The notes: generated from the sequence alone by a model not told the origin. A stretch of 64,000 nucleotides of DNA from Cellvibrionaceae bacterium (GCA_024707385.1 JANPZW010000008.1:558001-622000); one strand, 5' to 3'; numbered from the stretch's first letter, positions 16,944 through 25,908 are shown. Translations and numbers: made by a program.

Positions 16944-17321
16944 ATGAAAAACACCCTGTTATTCATTGTCTGCTCTTCCATGACAGCACTTGGATGCTCA
17001 GACTACCAGGATCGCCAAGTGTTCATCGATGATGCAACGAAATACTGCGATGTTCACAAGGTTAGTTATTGGGGAAAAAGCGGCAAGCTTGAAGCACTAG
17101 AGCGAATGAATGGTATCGAAAAGCAGCAAATCCTTGCCCGAGAAATTCGATCCGCTGTCAGCACTTCGGAGATGCAAGAACTCATTTACGTCAAAGGTGC
17201 AAACGTGTCTCCCGAGGAGTTCTATCCCTATCTCCAGGAAGTAGTACCAAAGCTGACGGGGAAACCATTTGATTGCCCGGCTATTCCTGAATTTTATCTT
17301 CCAGCTGCAGGCGAGCCTTAA
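16944..17321 (+). CDS. Lipoprotein, putative orphan immunity protein (copy 2)
   Basis: 125 residues; an ATG three bases after a GTG is chosen. The signal peptide ends MTALGC, a good lipobox. After the lipidated cysteine, FIDDATKYCDVH and TGKPFDCP correspond to segments of the 15728-16360 protein, and the total matches its first 110 residues; the extra C-terminal domain is absent. It follows a degraded effector copy and probably persists as an orphan immunity gene protecting against related toxins. Family otherwise unrecognised. Confidence 0.65.
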   Translation: MKNTLLFIVCSSMTALGCSDYQDRQVFIDDATKYCDVHKVSYWGKSGKLEALERMNGIEKQQILAREIRSAVSTSEMQELIYVKGANVSPEEFYPYLQEVVPKLTGKPFDCPAIPEFYLPAAGEP

Positions 17322-17472
17322 TCGACAGCTTTTTCCGGTTTATCAGCACAAATCCTGGGCGGCGCGTCTGGCAAAAACTATCCCAGTATGCTGGAAACAG
17401 TGGGATCAGATACTGCGTCCCACGCTTATTGTTTCTCGAATTCATTTATTCATAGACGGTTTGTTGGCGAGC

Positions 17473-18711
17473 TTACGACTGTTTAGCCCACGTTTTCCCA
17501 ATATCAGGGGAGGTGAAGTTATCCCCTTCGGCGCATTTGAGATTAATATTTGACGAGACGACCTCAATTCCACAGTGCCGGTTTGGTAGTCGGACCTCAG
17601 ACCATTTATCCTTGTCAGGATTATATACAAATAAAAACGCCTTATTGCCTAGTTTGACAGGATCCATAAGCAATTGGCTGCCGACCCAGTAGAATTTTGA
17701 CTCGGGTAGGACGTACTTCGACCAATTAATTTGCGTCTGGTTACCGTTTGATTTATCTATGATGAAGCCCAATCTCTTTTTATATTTATTCCAATTATTC
17801 CCCGTTATGGGCCCGTAAATCAGACCTTTTTCGGTAGGATATAAGATCGTCTCGGTATAATCTTCAGCGATCGGTGTGTCAATGATCGTCCAGTTTTTCC
17901 CTAGATCCTTCGAGAAATAAAGATCCGCATTATGCCCTTCTAGCATCAGTAAGTCTTTGGACTGATATCCTGTCCTGGGATGCACTGTGCTTGGGAGATC
18001 GATTTTTTGTAGGCCGCTATTTGTTAATTGAAAAAGCTCCTGTAGCGAATTCAAAAAGTGCCTTGGTGCCACATTTTGATCGGCTGGCACTGGGATTGGC
18101 CTTTCTAATGAATGTGTATTGATTGGCGAAATATTATTCTTGTCTCTGGTGTCGAGTAAAATTCCCAAATCGTCGGAATAGAAGTCATTTCGATAGGTCC
18201 CGTTGAAATGCTCGTTATTCAAATCATCCAGGCCGCGGGAATTTTTTGAAAGTCTGTAATTTCTTATTGTTTCCGGTTCTTCGAACGCTACCGGTGGATA
18301 ATAAAAGGGCTGAGTGGCTAACTTATATAGGTCGGCATGTTGTTTTTGCAGATATATCGCTGTGGCTCGGTCATTCTTGGTGAATACGTAAAAATTCCGC
18401 AATTTGACTGAGTCATTTAGAAACGATAGGGTTCCCAGTGTTGTGACCGTTCGAGGCTTAATTTCAAAGACGATACTAAAAGTTGTTGATTTATTGTGCT
18501 GTCGAATGCCGGTGAGATGATGGACTCCCGGCTCCAGTGTTGTGGCGAAAAATCCATTTTTTAGTTGGCCGGCGGGTTCTCCATCAATTATTACGTTCCC
18601 AAATTTCCAATTAAAAGCAGTTGAGAAAAATAATATTCCTTTGTCTGAAAGAGCATCTTTTGCATGAGCGGAGCAGGTTAGCAGTGCCAGTAAAACAAGC
18701 AGAAACTTCAT
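17473..18711 (-). CDS. Secreted protein with Asp-box (BNR-type) repeats
   Basis: 412 residues with a Sec signal peptide (cleavage after AHA, about residue 17). An N-terminal domain (about 20-110) resembles small beta-sandwich modules that display a flexible C-terminus. The C-terminal half has at least two Asp-box motifs, SKDLGKNW (about 277-284) and SPDIGKTW (about 402-409), as found in sialidase-like and photosynthesis-assembly-type beta propellers. There are too few repeats and no catalytic signature to call a glycosidase. Probably periplasmic or extracellular; role unknown. It runs opposite to the lipoprotein gene and in the same direction as the next gene, 85 bp away. Confidence 0.6.
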   Translation of the reverse strand: MKFLLVLLALLTCSAHAKDALSDKGILFFSTAFNWKFGNVIIDGEPAGQLKNGFFATTLEPGVHHLTGIRQHNKSTTFSIVFEIKPRTVTTLGTLSFLNDSVKLRNFYVFTKNDRATAIYLQKQHADLYKLATQPFYYPPVAFEEPETIRNYRLSKNSRGLDDLNNEHFNGTYRNDFYSDDLGILLDTRDKNNISPINTHSLERPIPVPADQNVAPRHFLNSLQELFQLTNSGLQKIDLPSTVHPRTGYQSKDLLMLEGHNADLYFSKDLGKNWTIIDTPIAEDYTETILYPTEKGLIYGPITGNNWNKYKKRLGFIIDKSNGNQTQINWSKYVLPESKFYWVGSQLLMDPVKLGNKAFLFVYNPDKDKWSEVRLPNRHCGIEVVSSNINLKCAEGDNFTSPDIGKTWAKQS

Positions 18712-18796
18712 TATCTCGGACCCTATTGTTTATGTGTCATTGAAGTTTTCAGAGAAGTAAGAGTAAGTCTGAGCGTAAGTGGAAAATCTAATGGTG

Positions 18797-19549
18797 TTAT
18801 TGATATAAATTTTCAAGATAGCCGGCGGCGTACTTTCGTAGTTTCTTATTCGTAGAGCGTTGAGCAACTGCCTGAACTGTCTCCTTATATTTTAAACTAT
18901 TACTTTTGGCTAAGATTTTACATAACCATGCGATGGAATCAATTTCATCTTTAGATAAATCACGCAGATAGATATTGAGAATCGTATTATTCGCTGCAGC
19001 AAGTGCTTCATCGCTGAACCTATTTGAATTGAAAAGTTGCATGGCGGCCATCAGTTGCAGCTTTGGGTCGTTGCTACTGATCATGTTTAGAAGCCTGTCC
19101 TCCACAGAAAGCATTGGGTGATTGGGCCACTGTACCGGGGATATGATCTTATTTAGGGTTGCGTACTCATCCAGTTCCTGGAGAGCTCGGTCAGCATGCT
19201 TCCTAACGGCGCGTGATTTCGCATCTTTGCTGACAAGCAAGATCGTTGGCCTGTATTTTGAATTCCCGGAATAGCCGAGAGCTCTCACTTGAGAGCTAAT
19301 GTAAGGAATAACGGAGTCCTGATCGGATACTGGTAGGTAGCTGATGGTGTTTTGTTCGATTTGGTCGAAGATTAGATTAGAGGAATAGCCTTCAGACGCC
19401 AATCGATTGGCCGCTTTTGTCTGCTCATGAAGAACTTCTGATTTGAATATTCTTATATACTCTTCGGGGGGCGTTGACGTTGTTGCCATTGACGCGTATG
19501 AGTAAATAAGAAGCAGAGAAGCGGATATGGTGTGTTTCATTGCATGCAC
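18797..19549 (-). CDS. Secreted HEAT-like helical repeat protein
   Basis: 250 residues beginning MHAMKHT; the upstream ATG is nearer to an AAGAG ribosome-binding site, the second ATG (19540) is the alternative. A signal peptide ends near SMA (about residue 22). The remainder is helical with repeats of about 35-40 residues containing RxxADRALQEL and DPKLQLMAAMQLF, typical of HEAT/ARM-type scaffolds. No catalytic motif. It may be co-transcribed with the Asp-box gene at 17473-18711, which it precedes. Confidence 0.55.
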   Translation of the reverse strand: MHAMKHTISASLLLIYSYASMATTSTPPEEYIRIFKSEVLHEQTKAANRLASEGYSSNLIFDQIEQNTISYLPVSDQDSVIPYISSQVRALGYSGNSKYRPTILLVSKDAKSRAVRKHADRALQELDEYATLNKIISPVQWPNHPMLSVEDRLLNMISSNDPKLQLMAAMQLFNSNRFSDEALAAANNTILNIYLRDLSKDEIDSIAWLCKILAKSNSLKYKETVQAVAQRSTNKKLRKYAAGYLENLYQ

Positions 19550-20176
19550 TCTTTTTTATGTGGTTTCGATAGTCAATCGACGGCGTTGATTTTTTTCGCG
19601 ACGCTTTCTTGACAAGGTTGATTGGGTTTTGTTTGGGTGTTCTGCTGGGCGCGCACCCTCCGTGGCATGCCTTATCCGATGATTGCGATTAAAGCGGTAA
19701 CGAGACCATTTCACCAAACCATTGATATTTTTAGCCCATTTGTGCGATTCATCTAGCGAGTCCCTTAATCCAAGGATGTGAATCCCGTGTGCTAGGCGTG
19801 CTTTAAAGCGTTGTTTGCTTTATCTGTCCATCTCCGGAATGCATCTAAGATTTTTATGAGGGCAGGGCAAAAGGTGCTTGGTTAGTGGCCTCTGTTACAG
19901 ATCTTCACATCAACCATTTATATCATAAACTCGATAACGATCGAAACGGATTGCATTGCTGGTAATAGTGAAATCTGAGCCTAAGCTCTAGCTGATTTGG
20001 TGTCGGAGATTGATATGCGTCATGCGGATGAGCGCATGCCTGGAAGTATGATACGGCAACGACATTGGCGCGGAGATTGGCGGAGGCCACAGACACTAAA
20101 ATTGATTTCGTCGGATTCAAACGGTTGTTTTATGGTTTGTGCTTTGGTGCCAAGCGAAGAGCGATTTGTCGTTGCT
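19550..20176. other. Intergenic region, no gene supported
   Basis: About 630 bp between two minus-strand genes. Small frames (19923-20120 minus, 19997-20209 plus) show no ribosome-binding site or recognisable product. No clear terminator, tRNA or repeat is seen. The right half is the 3' flank of the membrane-protein gene. Confidence 0.45.
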
Positions 20177-21022
20177 TCACCCGGACTTTGCTCCGATGAT
20201 AACCTTTGAAGCGGGAGCTGAAAAACTAAACCCGTCTATTTGCATGACAACGTCTTGTCCTATTCCTCGAAACAGGATGAGCACGCGTTCATAGATCCCA
20301 TCACCTTCTTGCGTTACCAAGGAAGGCTTAATGCCTTGTATTTCCAAGTATGCGACGTATTGCTTGTCGAACTGAACCAATCGCGATTCCTGTCTGACTC
20401 CGACCATCGTCATCGCTTGATTCAGAAAGCTACCTTTAACCTCAATCACAGCCAGTGGAGCGAAGTAGATAAGCGTCACAAGCGCAAGTCTTATCGTTTT
20501 AATTCCACCCTCCCGATATTCTTTCCGTCTTGGCTTGGTATTCCATATTCCCCAGAGAAACGCCATGACAAAGACTGCTGCGGCTAGACTTCCTGAGTTT
20601 TGTGTGCGAGCAGCGCATGCCAGTGTGAGCAGCAAAAAGACAAATAGTCCGCCCAGAACGTACATCAAGTGATCGCTATTGAGGGGAGGGAAATTGAGTC
20701 TCCAGACGTATGGCCGCTTCTCGCTGAGCTTTGGGAAAGCGTTAATGCCGGATAGTATCAGCGCCTGAGTCCAGCGCAAGAATGGAGAGATCGTAATACC
20801 TGCACATAAAAGAGCTGCGACTACCAGGGAATAATTCAGAGCAAATGCTAGGCTCGCTGCAACGAAGAAAAGCGAGTCGCCCAACATCAGGCCGCTAGGA
20901 TAGTGGCCGATAACGCCGCAATAGGAAATGGTGACTAAAAGTCCAAGTAAGATGCTTGCCTGGGCGCACAACTTTAAAATGGGCGATATGAATTTTAGTT
21001 TGGACTCAATGAATTCTAACAT
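20177..21022 (-). CDS. Integral membrane protein of unknown function
   Basis: 281 residues from the ATG at 21022, preceded at a distance by AGAGGA; the frame extends 11 codons upstream without better support. Five hydrophobic segments are visible (about 18-36, 50-72, 120-137, 145-160 and 178-192), followed by a soluble C-terminal domain of about 85 residues ending in FSFSAPASKVIIGAKSG. Topology suggests an inner-membrane protein with a C-terminal sensor or binding domain. No family recognised. It stands alone between secreted-protein genes and a truncated integrase. Confidence 0.6.
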   Translation of the reverse strand: MLEFIESKLKFISPILKLCAQASILLGLLVTISYCGVIGHYPSGLMLGDSLFFVAASLAFALNYSLVVAALLCAGITISPFLRWTQALILSGINAFPKLSEKRPYVWRLNFPPLNSDHLMYVLGGLFVFLLLTLACAARTQNSGSLAAAVFVMAFLWGIWNTKPRRKEYREGGIKTIRLALVTLIYFAPLAVIEVKGSFLNQAMTMVGVRQESRLVQFDKQYVAYLEIQGIKPSLVTQEGDGIYERVLILFRGIGQDVVMQIDGFSFSAPASKVIIGAKSG

Positions 21023-21366
21023 ATTTAGGATTTTCCTCTTTTGCTCGGTGCGCAAGCTTAAACATTAAATATCCTCCTGTGAACGCTTGGGGATGCTCGA
21101 TGAAACGCCCCGAGTTTTTACTTCATTCGATTCGGTGAAAAACATCTATGAATCCGCATAAAAAATATTTTCTAAGCTCTAAAAGGTGGAATTTTCAACC
21201 TTGAATTTAGTAAGTATTCGTCTACGCATTGTGATTGCGCGAAGTGGAAATGATGTGTTGTTAAAGAAGATTCCAATGAAGCCTTGGAATGCCTCGATGG
21301 GGCTTGTTTTGGCGCCAGAAGTACAGCAATAATGGAATTCGGCACCAGCAAGGCAGTAGGAGCGGT
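21023..21366. other. AT-rich intergenic region
   Basis: About 340 bp between divergently oriented genes. It should hold the promoters of the membrane-protein gene and the integrase remnant. No specific promoter, operator or repeat could be picked out with confidence. Confidence 0.4.
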
Positions 21367-21932
21367 ATGGCTTCCAAGACTCGACCGGTTAAACGGCTCC
21401 TAAATGTGTATGAGCCCGGCGAGGGGAAAGCTCAGGTGATCGAGCGCCCCAGCGAACTCACCAATGTGTTGTGGCGAGCTTCGCGAGGGGAGCTCGGCCG
21501 CAGAAATGTGGCAATAATTTGGATGCTCTTCGGTTCGGGCATGAGAATCAATGAGGTGGCTCAACTGCAAGTCAAGGACGTCTACCGACCAGACGGAGAG
21601 TTGAAAAAGACGTTCATAATTCCGGCGAGATACACGAAGACGAGCAAGTCGCGAGTGGCCTACATTGTGGCGCCTCAGCACCGGCAGGCACTTGAAAGCT
21701 GGCGGGAGCAACGGGTCAGTGAGCGCGCAATGGTTTCAAAAGATGAAAGTTTTGGCGGGCTATCCGAGGAGAGTCCCCTGTTTCTTTCGAAGAAAGGTAC
21801 GTGGAGGAAGTTTGCCTTCGATGCCAAGCGTTACAAAACGCAAGAAGGTGTGAAGGAGGTGCTTGTGTGCAGCTCACTTGAAAATCTAATTAGGGACATA
21901 CTGAAAGGGGCGGGGATACGAGGGGGTCAAGT
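21367..21932 (+). pseudogene. Tyrosine recombinase, 3' end lost at IS insertion
   Basis: Starts at ATG after AGGAGCGGT (MASKTRP). About 188 residues remain; the frame then continues into the IS and stops at 21951. FGSGMRINEVAQLQVKDV (about 58-75) carries the first catalytic Arg of tyrosine recombinases and YTKTSKSR (about 92-99) the beta-hairpin Lys. The H-x-x-R, H/W and Tyr part of the active site is missing, and the sequence right of the IS is unrelated. So a deletion accompanied or followed the IS insertion and the protein cannot be active. A former integrase of a mobile island is the likely origin. Confidence 0.75.
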
Positions 21933-21996
21933 TGAACCTACCCCAGATTGACGCACACTCCTAAACGAGGACAATGGTCCCAAGAGGAGAGCGAGC

Positions 21997-22302
21997 ATGC
22001 CAACGAAGAAACGAAAGACCTTTAGCCCTGAATTCAAGCGCGATGCAGTGCACTTATTGAACCGTGGCGACAAAGAGATAGCTCAACTGGCGCGGGAGCT
22101 AGGTGTTCGAAGGAACCAGCTTTACAAGTGGAAAGCTGAATGTGATAGCCGCGGTGATTCTGCTTTTCCTGGTTCGGGCAAGAAGCCGAAACACGTAGGC
22201 AATGACGACGCGGCCGCCCTCAAAGCCGAGGTCAAGCGGCTGCGAGAAGAAAATGAAATTTTAAAAAAAGCGGCCATCTTCTTCGCGCGCGAATCCAGTT
22301 GA
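21997..22302 (+). CDS. IS3-family OrfA (copy 1)
   Basis: 101 residues: N-terminal helix-turn-helix for end binding (FSPEFKRDAVHLL, then LARELGVRRNQLYKWK) and a C-terminal leucine-zipper region (LKAEVKRLREENEILKK) for multimerisation with OrfAB. It overlaps OrfB by four bases in the -1 frame and contains the slippery site at 22263-22270. Identical to copy 2. Confidence 0.9.
   Translation: MPTKKRKTFSPEFKRDAVHLLNRGDKEIAQLARELGVRRNQLYKWKAECDSRGDSAFPGSGKKPKHVGNDDAAALKAEVKRLREENEILKKAAIFFARESS
22263..22270 (+). promoter_or_regulatory. Slippery site for -1 frameshift producing OrfAB
   Basis: A7G (AAAAAAAG) near the end of orfA, with orfB in the -1 frame. A6G is the classic IS3-family slippery heptamer that fuses OrfA to OrfB to make the transposase. 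The same sequence is at 32210-32217 in copy 2. Confidence 0.75.
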
Positions 22303-23162
22303 GGTACGCATTTATCGCGGAGGAATTGGGCTGCTATTCCGTATCAAGGCTATGTAGTGTCATGCAGGTTTCGCGGAGAGGATTTTACGACTGGATGGGT
22401 AGATCTGAATCGGAGCGAGCCTCGAGTAACCGCGTGCTGCTGACAAGGATTTGGGAACTATTTATCCAATACCGAGAAGTGTACGGCGCACCAAGGATAC
22501 ATAAGGCTTTATTGGCAGAGGGCTATGACTGCGGTTTGAATCGAGTGGCGAGACTGATGCGCGAAAACAATATTGTCCCGAAGACGATACGTAAGTTCCG
22601 CACCACCACCGATTCACGCAGGAGTCGCGCAGCGGCGGATAATATTCTGGCGAGGGATTTTGAGGCTGATAGACCAAACGAAAAATGGGTGGCGGATGTT
22701 ACCTTCATACCACTCGAGAAGGTTGGTTATTTTTGGCAACGGTGCTGGATTTGTTTTCCAGAAAAATTGTTGGCTGGTCGATGGGAAGCCGGCTGACCAG
22801 CGGTCTCGCCCAGACAGCGCTTCAGAACGCGATTGATGCGAGATCACCAGAGCCAGGACTGATAGTACATTCGGATCGCGGCAAGGAATATTACGCTGGT
22901 GAATACCAGCAGTTATTAAAAGCGTCATGGACTGATATGCAGCATGAGCGCACGAGGTGACTGTTACGACAACGCTGTGATGGAGAGCTTTTTTCACAGC
23001 TTGAAGGTCGAAGAGGTCCATCATCAAGACTTCAGGACACGAGCTGAGGCAAGAGCAGCTTTATTCGACTACATTGAGATTTTTTACAATCGGCAACGGC
23101 TTCATTCATCAATTGGCTATCAATCGCCTGTTGAGTTCGAGAATGAGTTGTTGCTTAATTAA
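22299..23162 (+). pseudogene. IS3-family OrfB transposase (copy 1), two apparent frameshifts
   Basis: Reads as an rve/DDE integrase: WVADVTFIP (first D), IVHSDRGKEYY (second D) and CYDNAVMESFFHSL (E) are all present but in three frames. Relative to copy 2, one A is missing in CCAACTCG near 22711 and one A is added in TTAAAAGCG near 22917. Correcting both gives an intact 287-residue protein ending NELLLN. The third piece (22944-23162) is correct here, whereas copy 2 has its own error in that part. Confidence 0.85.
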
Positions 23163-23189
23163 AGTGTGCGTGATTTTGGGGTAAGACCA

Positions 23190-24264
23190 GCGCTTCAATA
23201 TCGGAATGGATAAGATGGTGCCAATCAGTGGCTAAAGACCTTAATGATCCATCAGTTGACCCCAATAGAATTCTAGAGAAGGCATTGCGGACGAAATTGA
23301 TTTCTAAAATGCCAGAGCTCATCCCGACTGGCCTGATTGGATCTATGAAAATATTAACACTCCTGTATTTTTAGATTCAGACGGACTCGATGCGCCCATT
23401 GACGAGGTCGATATTGAATTAACGGGATATTCAAAGGGGCTGATTGATTTTTGCGTGAGATTCAAGGGTATAAAAGCAAAATATCGGTATTCGGTTAGTA
23501 ATGATAGCTATTCAATAGATTTACTCGAGGGTGATAATGTATATATCACCGTACGTCAACTAAGAACAAGGCTGGTTGACTATTTTAGAGATCAAGAAAG
23601 TCCATCTGTGTATTTTGAAGACGGTTCTAAGTTGATAGAAAATTTACACATAGTTCGCCCTCCAAATTTCCACATTCCTTACATAGATATGACTTCATTG
23701 GATCGGATTGCTTGGACGGTGAATATATGCAATGAATCGCAGGGAAAGAATAAAAAGGCGGATTCCATTCAATATCAATACATCCAGAAACTTAAGCAAG
23801 AGGACTACTGGATTGTATTTGATGATGATAGCTCTTATGAGATCGCAGATATTGTTACATTTAAAGAATCTGGAAATTGCATTTACGTAGATCTTTATCA
23901 CCTTAAGTTTTCAAGTAGAGATCAAGCTGGTTCAAGAGTTGACGATTTCTACCAAGTCTGTGGGCAAGTTATTAAGAGCTGCAAGTGGGTTGGTGAATTC
24001 GATAAAATAATAGATCAGTTAAAGAGGCGCGAAAAGTCAAGAATTCGTGAGGGATATGCTTCTCGAATTGAGGTTGGATCTTATGCGGATTTTGATCGTT
24101 TGAAGCAGCATGGGCGAAGGCTGCAAAAGAAATATCGATTTTTTATTGTCCAGCCCGGGCTAAAAGTTGATGTCGTCACTCCAGATGTGTTAACAATTTT
24201 AGGCTCTACCGACCTCTATGTTCGGGAAACGTCCGGAAATTCTCTGCAAGTTATAGGCAGCTGA
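23190..24264 (+). pseudogene. C-terminal remnant of a large helicase/nuclease-type defence protein
   Basis: Coding starts immediately after the IS end (SEWIRWCQSVAKDLND, frame through about 23320) and, after one apparent indel at CCC near 23320, continues (PDWPDWIYENINTPVFLDS) to the stop at 24264; about 357 residues in total, with no start. The region DYWIVFDDDSSYEIADIV, then IYVDLYHLKFS and VDDFYQVCGQVIKSCKW, resembles the C-terminal domain of large DEAD/DEAH-helicase proteins found in bacterial defence islands, and its spacing is compatible with a PD-(D/E)xK-like fold. The helicase part is absent, lost at the IS. Family attribution is from memory and moderate. Confidence 0.5.
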
Positions 24265-24343
24265 TTTCAAGTGGTTGCATTATTAATACAAAATAGCTCG
24301 ATTCTAGTATCGGCATAGTTAGGCGATCCAAAGGGAAGGCTGA

Positions 24344-24466
24344 ATGAATAGTATTCTCACGAACAAATACCTGCGCAGATGCTTCTGGATTTGCTGCGGC
24401 CTGTTTTTAGTTACTCTTGGTCTGGTCAAATATTTTGTGGTTGGCAATGTAATGGACACACCTTAA
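24344..24466 (+). CDS. Small single-span membrane protein
   Basis: 40 residues (MNSILTNKYLRRC...), ATG a few bases after AAGGGAAGG. A basic N-terminus followed by one hydrophobic helix (about residues 14-34, CFWICCGLFLVTLGLVKYF) fits a small inner-membrane protein. It lies just upstream of another membrane/secreted pair in the same direction. Coding status is judged only by the ribosome-binding site and composition. Confidence 0.45.
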   Translation: MNSILTNKYLRRCFWICCGLFLVTLGLVKYFVVGNVMDTP

Positions 24467-24550
24467 ACGAGACAAAGATCGGAATATGTTGAGGCACCGT
24501 GGGCGCTGGGGATCGATCCGAAATATTAATCAGTGTGAGGGTTTGAATCA

Positions 24551-24796
24551 ATGGTCACATCAAAAAAGCAATGGCGGAACTGGTCGCTTCCAAGCAAGTT
24601 GACAGCAATCGGTAGCGTTCTGTCAGCTATATCGCTTGCACTCTATTTGATCGAGAAGGCTGTCCACGTGCCTTTAGAGCCTCCAAAGCAAGTGCCCGAC
24701 CATAACATAAACATTACTACTGGAATAACAAATTCTGGTGAAATGAAAATACAAGGTAACGTTACGATCAAGAGCGAGGAGGGAGGAGGCGAATGA
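24551..24796 (+). CDS. Membrane-anchored small protein sharing an N-S-G motif with the next gene
   Basis: 81 residues: a basic cytoplasmic start, one membrane helix (about 14-33), then a periplasmic tail with ITTGITNSGEMKIQGNVTI (about 57-75). That motif recurs in the protein encoded by the next gene (NTGIANSGTMNIEGDISI). The stop overlaps the next ATG (ATGA). Function unknown; the shared segment may be an interaction strand. Confidence 0.6.
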   Translation: MVTSKKQWRNWSLPSKLTAIGSVLSAISLALYLIEKAVHVPLEPPKQVPDHNINITTGITNSGEMKIQGNVTIKSEEGGGE

Positions 24797-25395
24797 GCGC
24801 ATCAACTATACGATTCATTATTGCCCTGTCTCTTATTGTCTTTGGCCGGGCCTCGGCTGATACCACCTCTGTTAACACGGGCATCGCAAATAGTGGCACG
24901 ATGAATATTGAGGGAGATATCTCAATAGAGGTTAACATAATCTCTAAAACCGATGATTTGGTTTCAGTGCTTAATCTGCGTGCCGAAAATATAATAGAAA
25001 GACTCAAGAGCGGCAACGATAAAAGGAGTGAAGAGGTGTTAGCTGCTTTCATGAAGCTCCACGAAAGACATATCCAGCTCTTAAAAGAAGGCAACCTTGT
25101 TGCCGCTCATGAAGTGCTTGTAAAAATTCACCGGCTGTCGTACGACTACGAAACCACCGACTTGCTGAGCGGTTTAAAATCGTACCTTTGCTCAAGAACA
25201 AAATATATCCGCGGAGCAATCATCAATGCGTATATTGTTAATCAATTTAAAGAAAATACTGAAAGATATGAGCTCAGCGGTAGTGAATTGATTAAAAATG
25301 CTCGACGAAGCGATTCTGGTTGTGGCGTGTATTATGAAATGGCAGCTGTTGCAGGTGTCGAACATGCATATCGTTTGATTCTTGATTCAAAATAA
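24793..25395 (+). CDS. Secreted helical protein, partner of the preceding membrane protein
   Basis: 200 residues with a signal peptide (cleavage near ASA, about residue 22), then NTGIANSGTMNIEGDISI (about 28-45) matching the membrane partner, followed by an all-helical domain of about 150 residues containing four cysteines or fewer and no catalytic motif. The start overlaps the upstream gene by four bases. It is likely exported and held near the membrane protein through the shared segment; no known family recognised. Confidence 0.6.
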   Translation: MSASTIRFIIALSLIVFGRASADTTSVNTGIANSGTMNIEGDISIEVNIISKTDDLVSVLNLRAENIIERLKSGNDKRSEEVLAAFMKLHERHIQLLKEGNLVAAHEVLVKIHRLSYDYETTDLLSGLKSYLCSRTKYIRGAIINAYIVNQFKENTERYELSGSELIKNARRSDSGCGVYYEMAAVAGVEHAYRLILDSK

Positions 25396-25636
25396 GAGCG
25401 CGCTACCTAACTTGTAATCTACAAAGAGCTTGTTGAGGGAATTCGAGTTGCCGCAACCGCTATGCAAGTGAGCTCTTGTCGCATTATTCGGTTTTCGAAA
25501 AGTTTCGATGGGGAACATTGGAATATGATAGAGACGAATGAAATATTGGCATCCTGGATTATTCAAATCGCTTGATAACGTCGAGCGCTGTTGGATTAGT
25601 TGGCATTAATCGGAATAAAAAATGTAGGGTAACGCT
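25396..25636. other. Short intergenic region
   Basis: About 240 bp with no gene, terminator or repeat that I can support. Confidence 0.35.
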
Positions 25637-25908
25637 GTGAAGAATTTAGACGAACATAAAAAACTCGCCGTACTGATCGACGCAGATAACGCACAGCTAT
25701 CGAAAATGAAACTGATTCTCGAAGAAATTTCGGCTCATGGCCATATCGTTACAAAAGGGCTTGTGGGGATTGGTCGAATGATTCTCTCAAAAAATGGAGG
25801 ACTACACTAAATGAGCTGGCGATCCAGCCGGTTCAGCAGTTCGCGTACGCGACCGGCAAAAATTCGACCGACGCTTCCATGATTATCGATGCTATGGATC
25901 TTCTTTGA
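25637..25908 (+). pseudogene. NYN-domain (LabA/PIN-like) protein remnant
   Basis: GTG start after TAGGG. The opening KKLAVLIDADNAQ (about residues 8-20) is the signature of NYN-domain nucleases of the PIN-like superfamily, with catalytic Asp residues in LIDADN. After AAAA near 25756 the frame shifts; the continuation reads GDWSNDSLKKWRTTLNELAI and onward, ending STDASMIIDAMDLL with a conserved Asp, then a stop. The rest of the NYN domain and any C-terminal OST-HTH domain are missing. The frameshift could be a sequencing error, but the truncation after MDLL is not repaired by one base, so this is likely a true remnant. Confidence 0.65.

Larger units (their letters stand above)
21933..23189 (+). 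mobile_element. IS3-family insertion sequence, copy 1 (1257 bp)
   Basis: Ends are TG...CA with imperfect 27-bp inverted repeats (left TGAACCTACCCCAG..., right end reversed TGGTCTTACCCCA...), sharing about 20 positions including ACGCACACT. It encodes overlapping OrfA and OrfB with DDE residues. It is nearly identical to 31880-33135; I find only three differences, each a one-base change in homopolymer length (near 22711, 22920 and 22993). The flanks (AGT on the left, GCG on the right) show no target duplication, unlike copy 2. It separates a truncated integrase from the truncated tail of another gene, as expected from an IS-mediated deletion. Confidence 0.9.
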
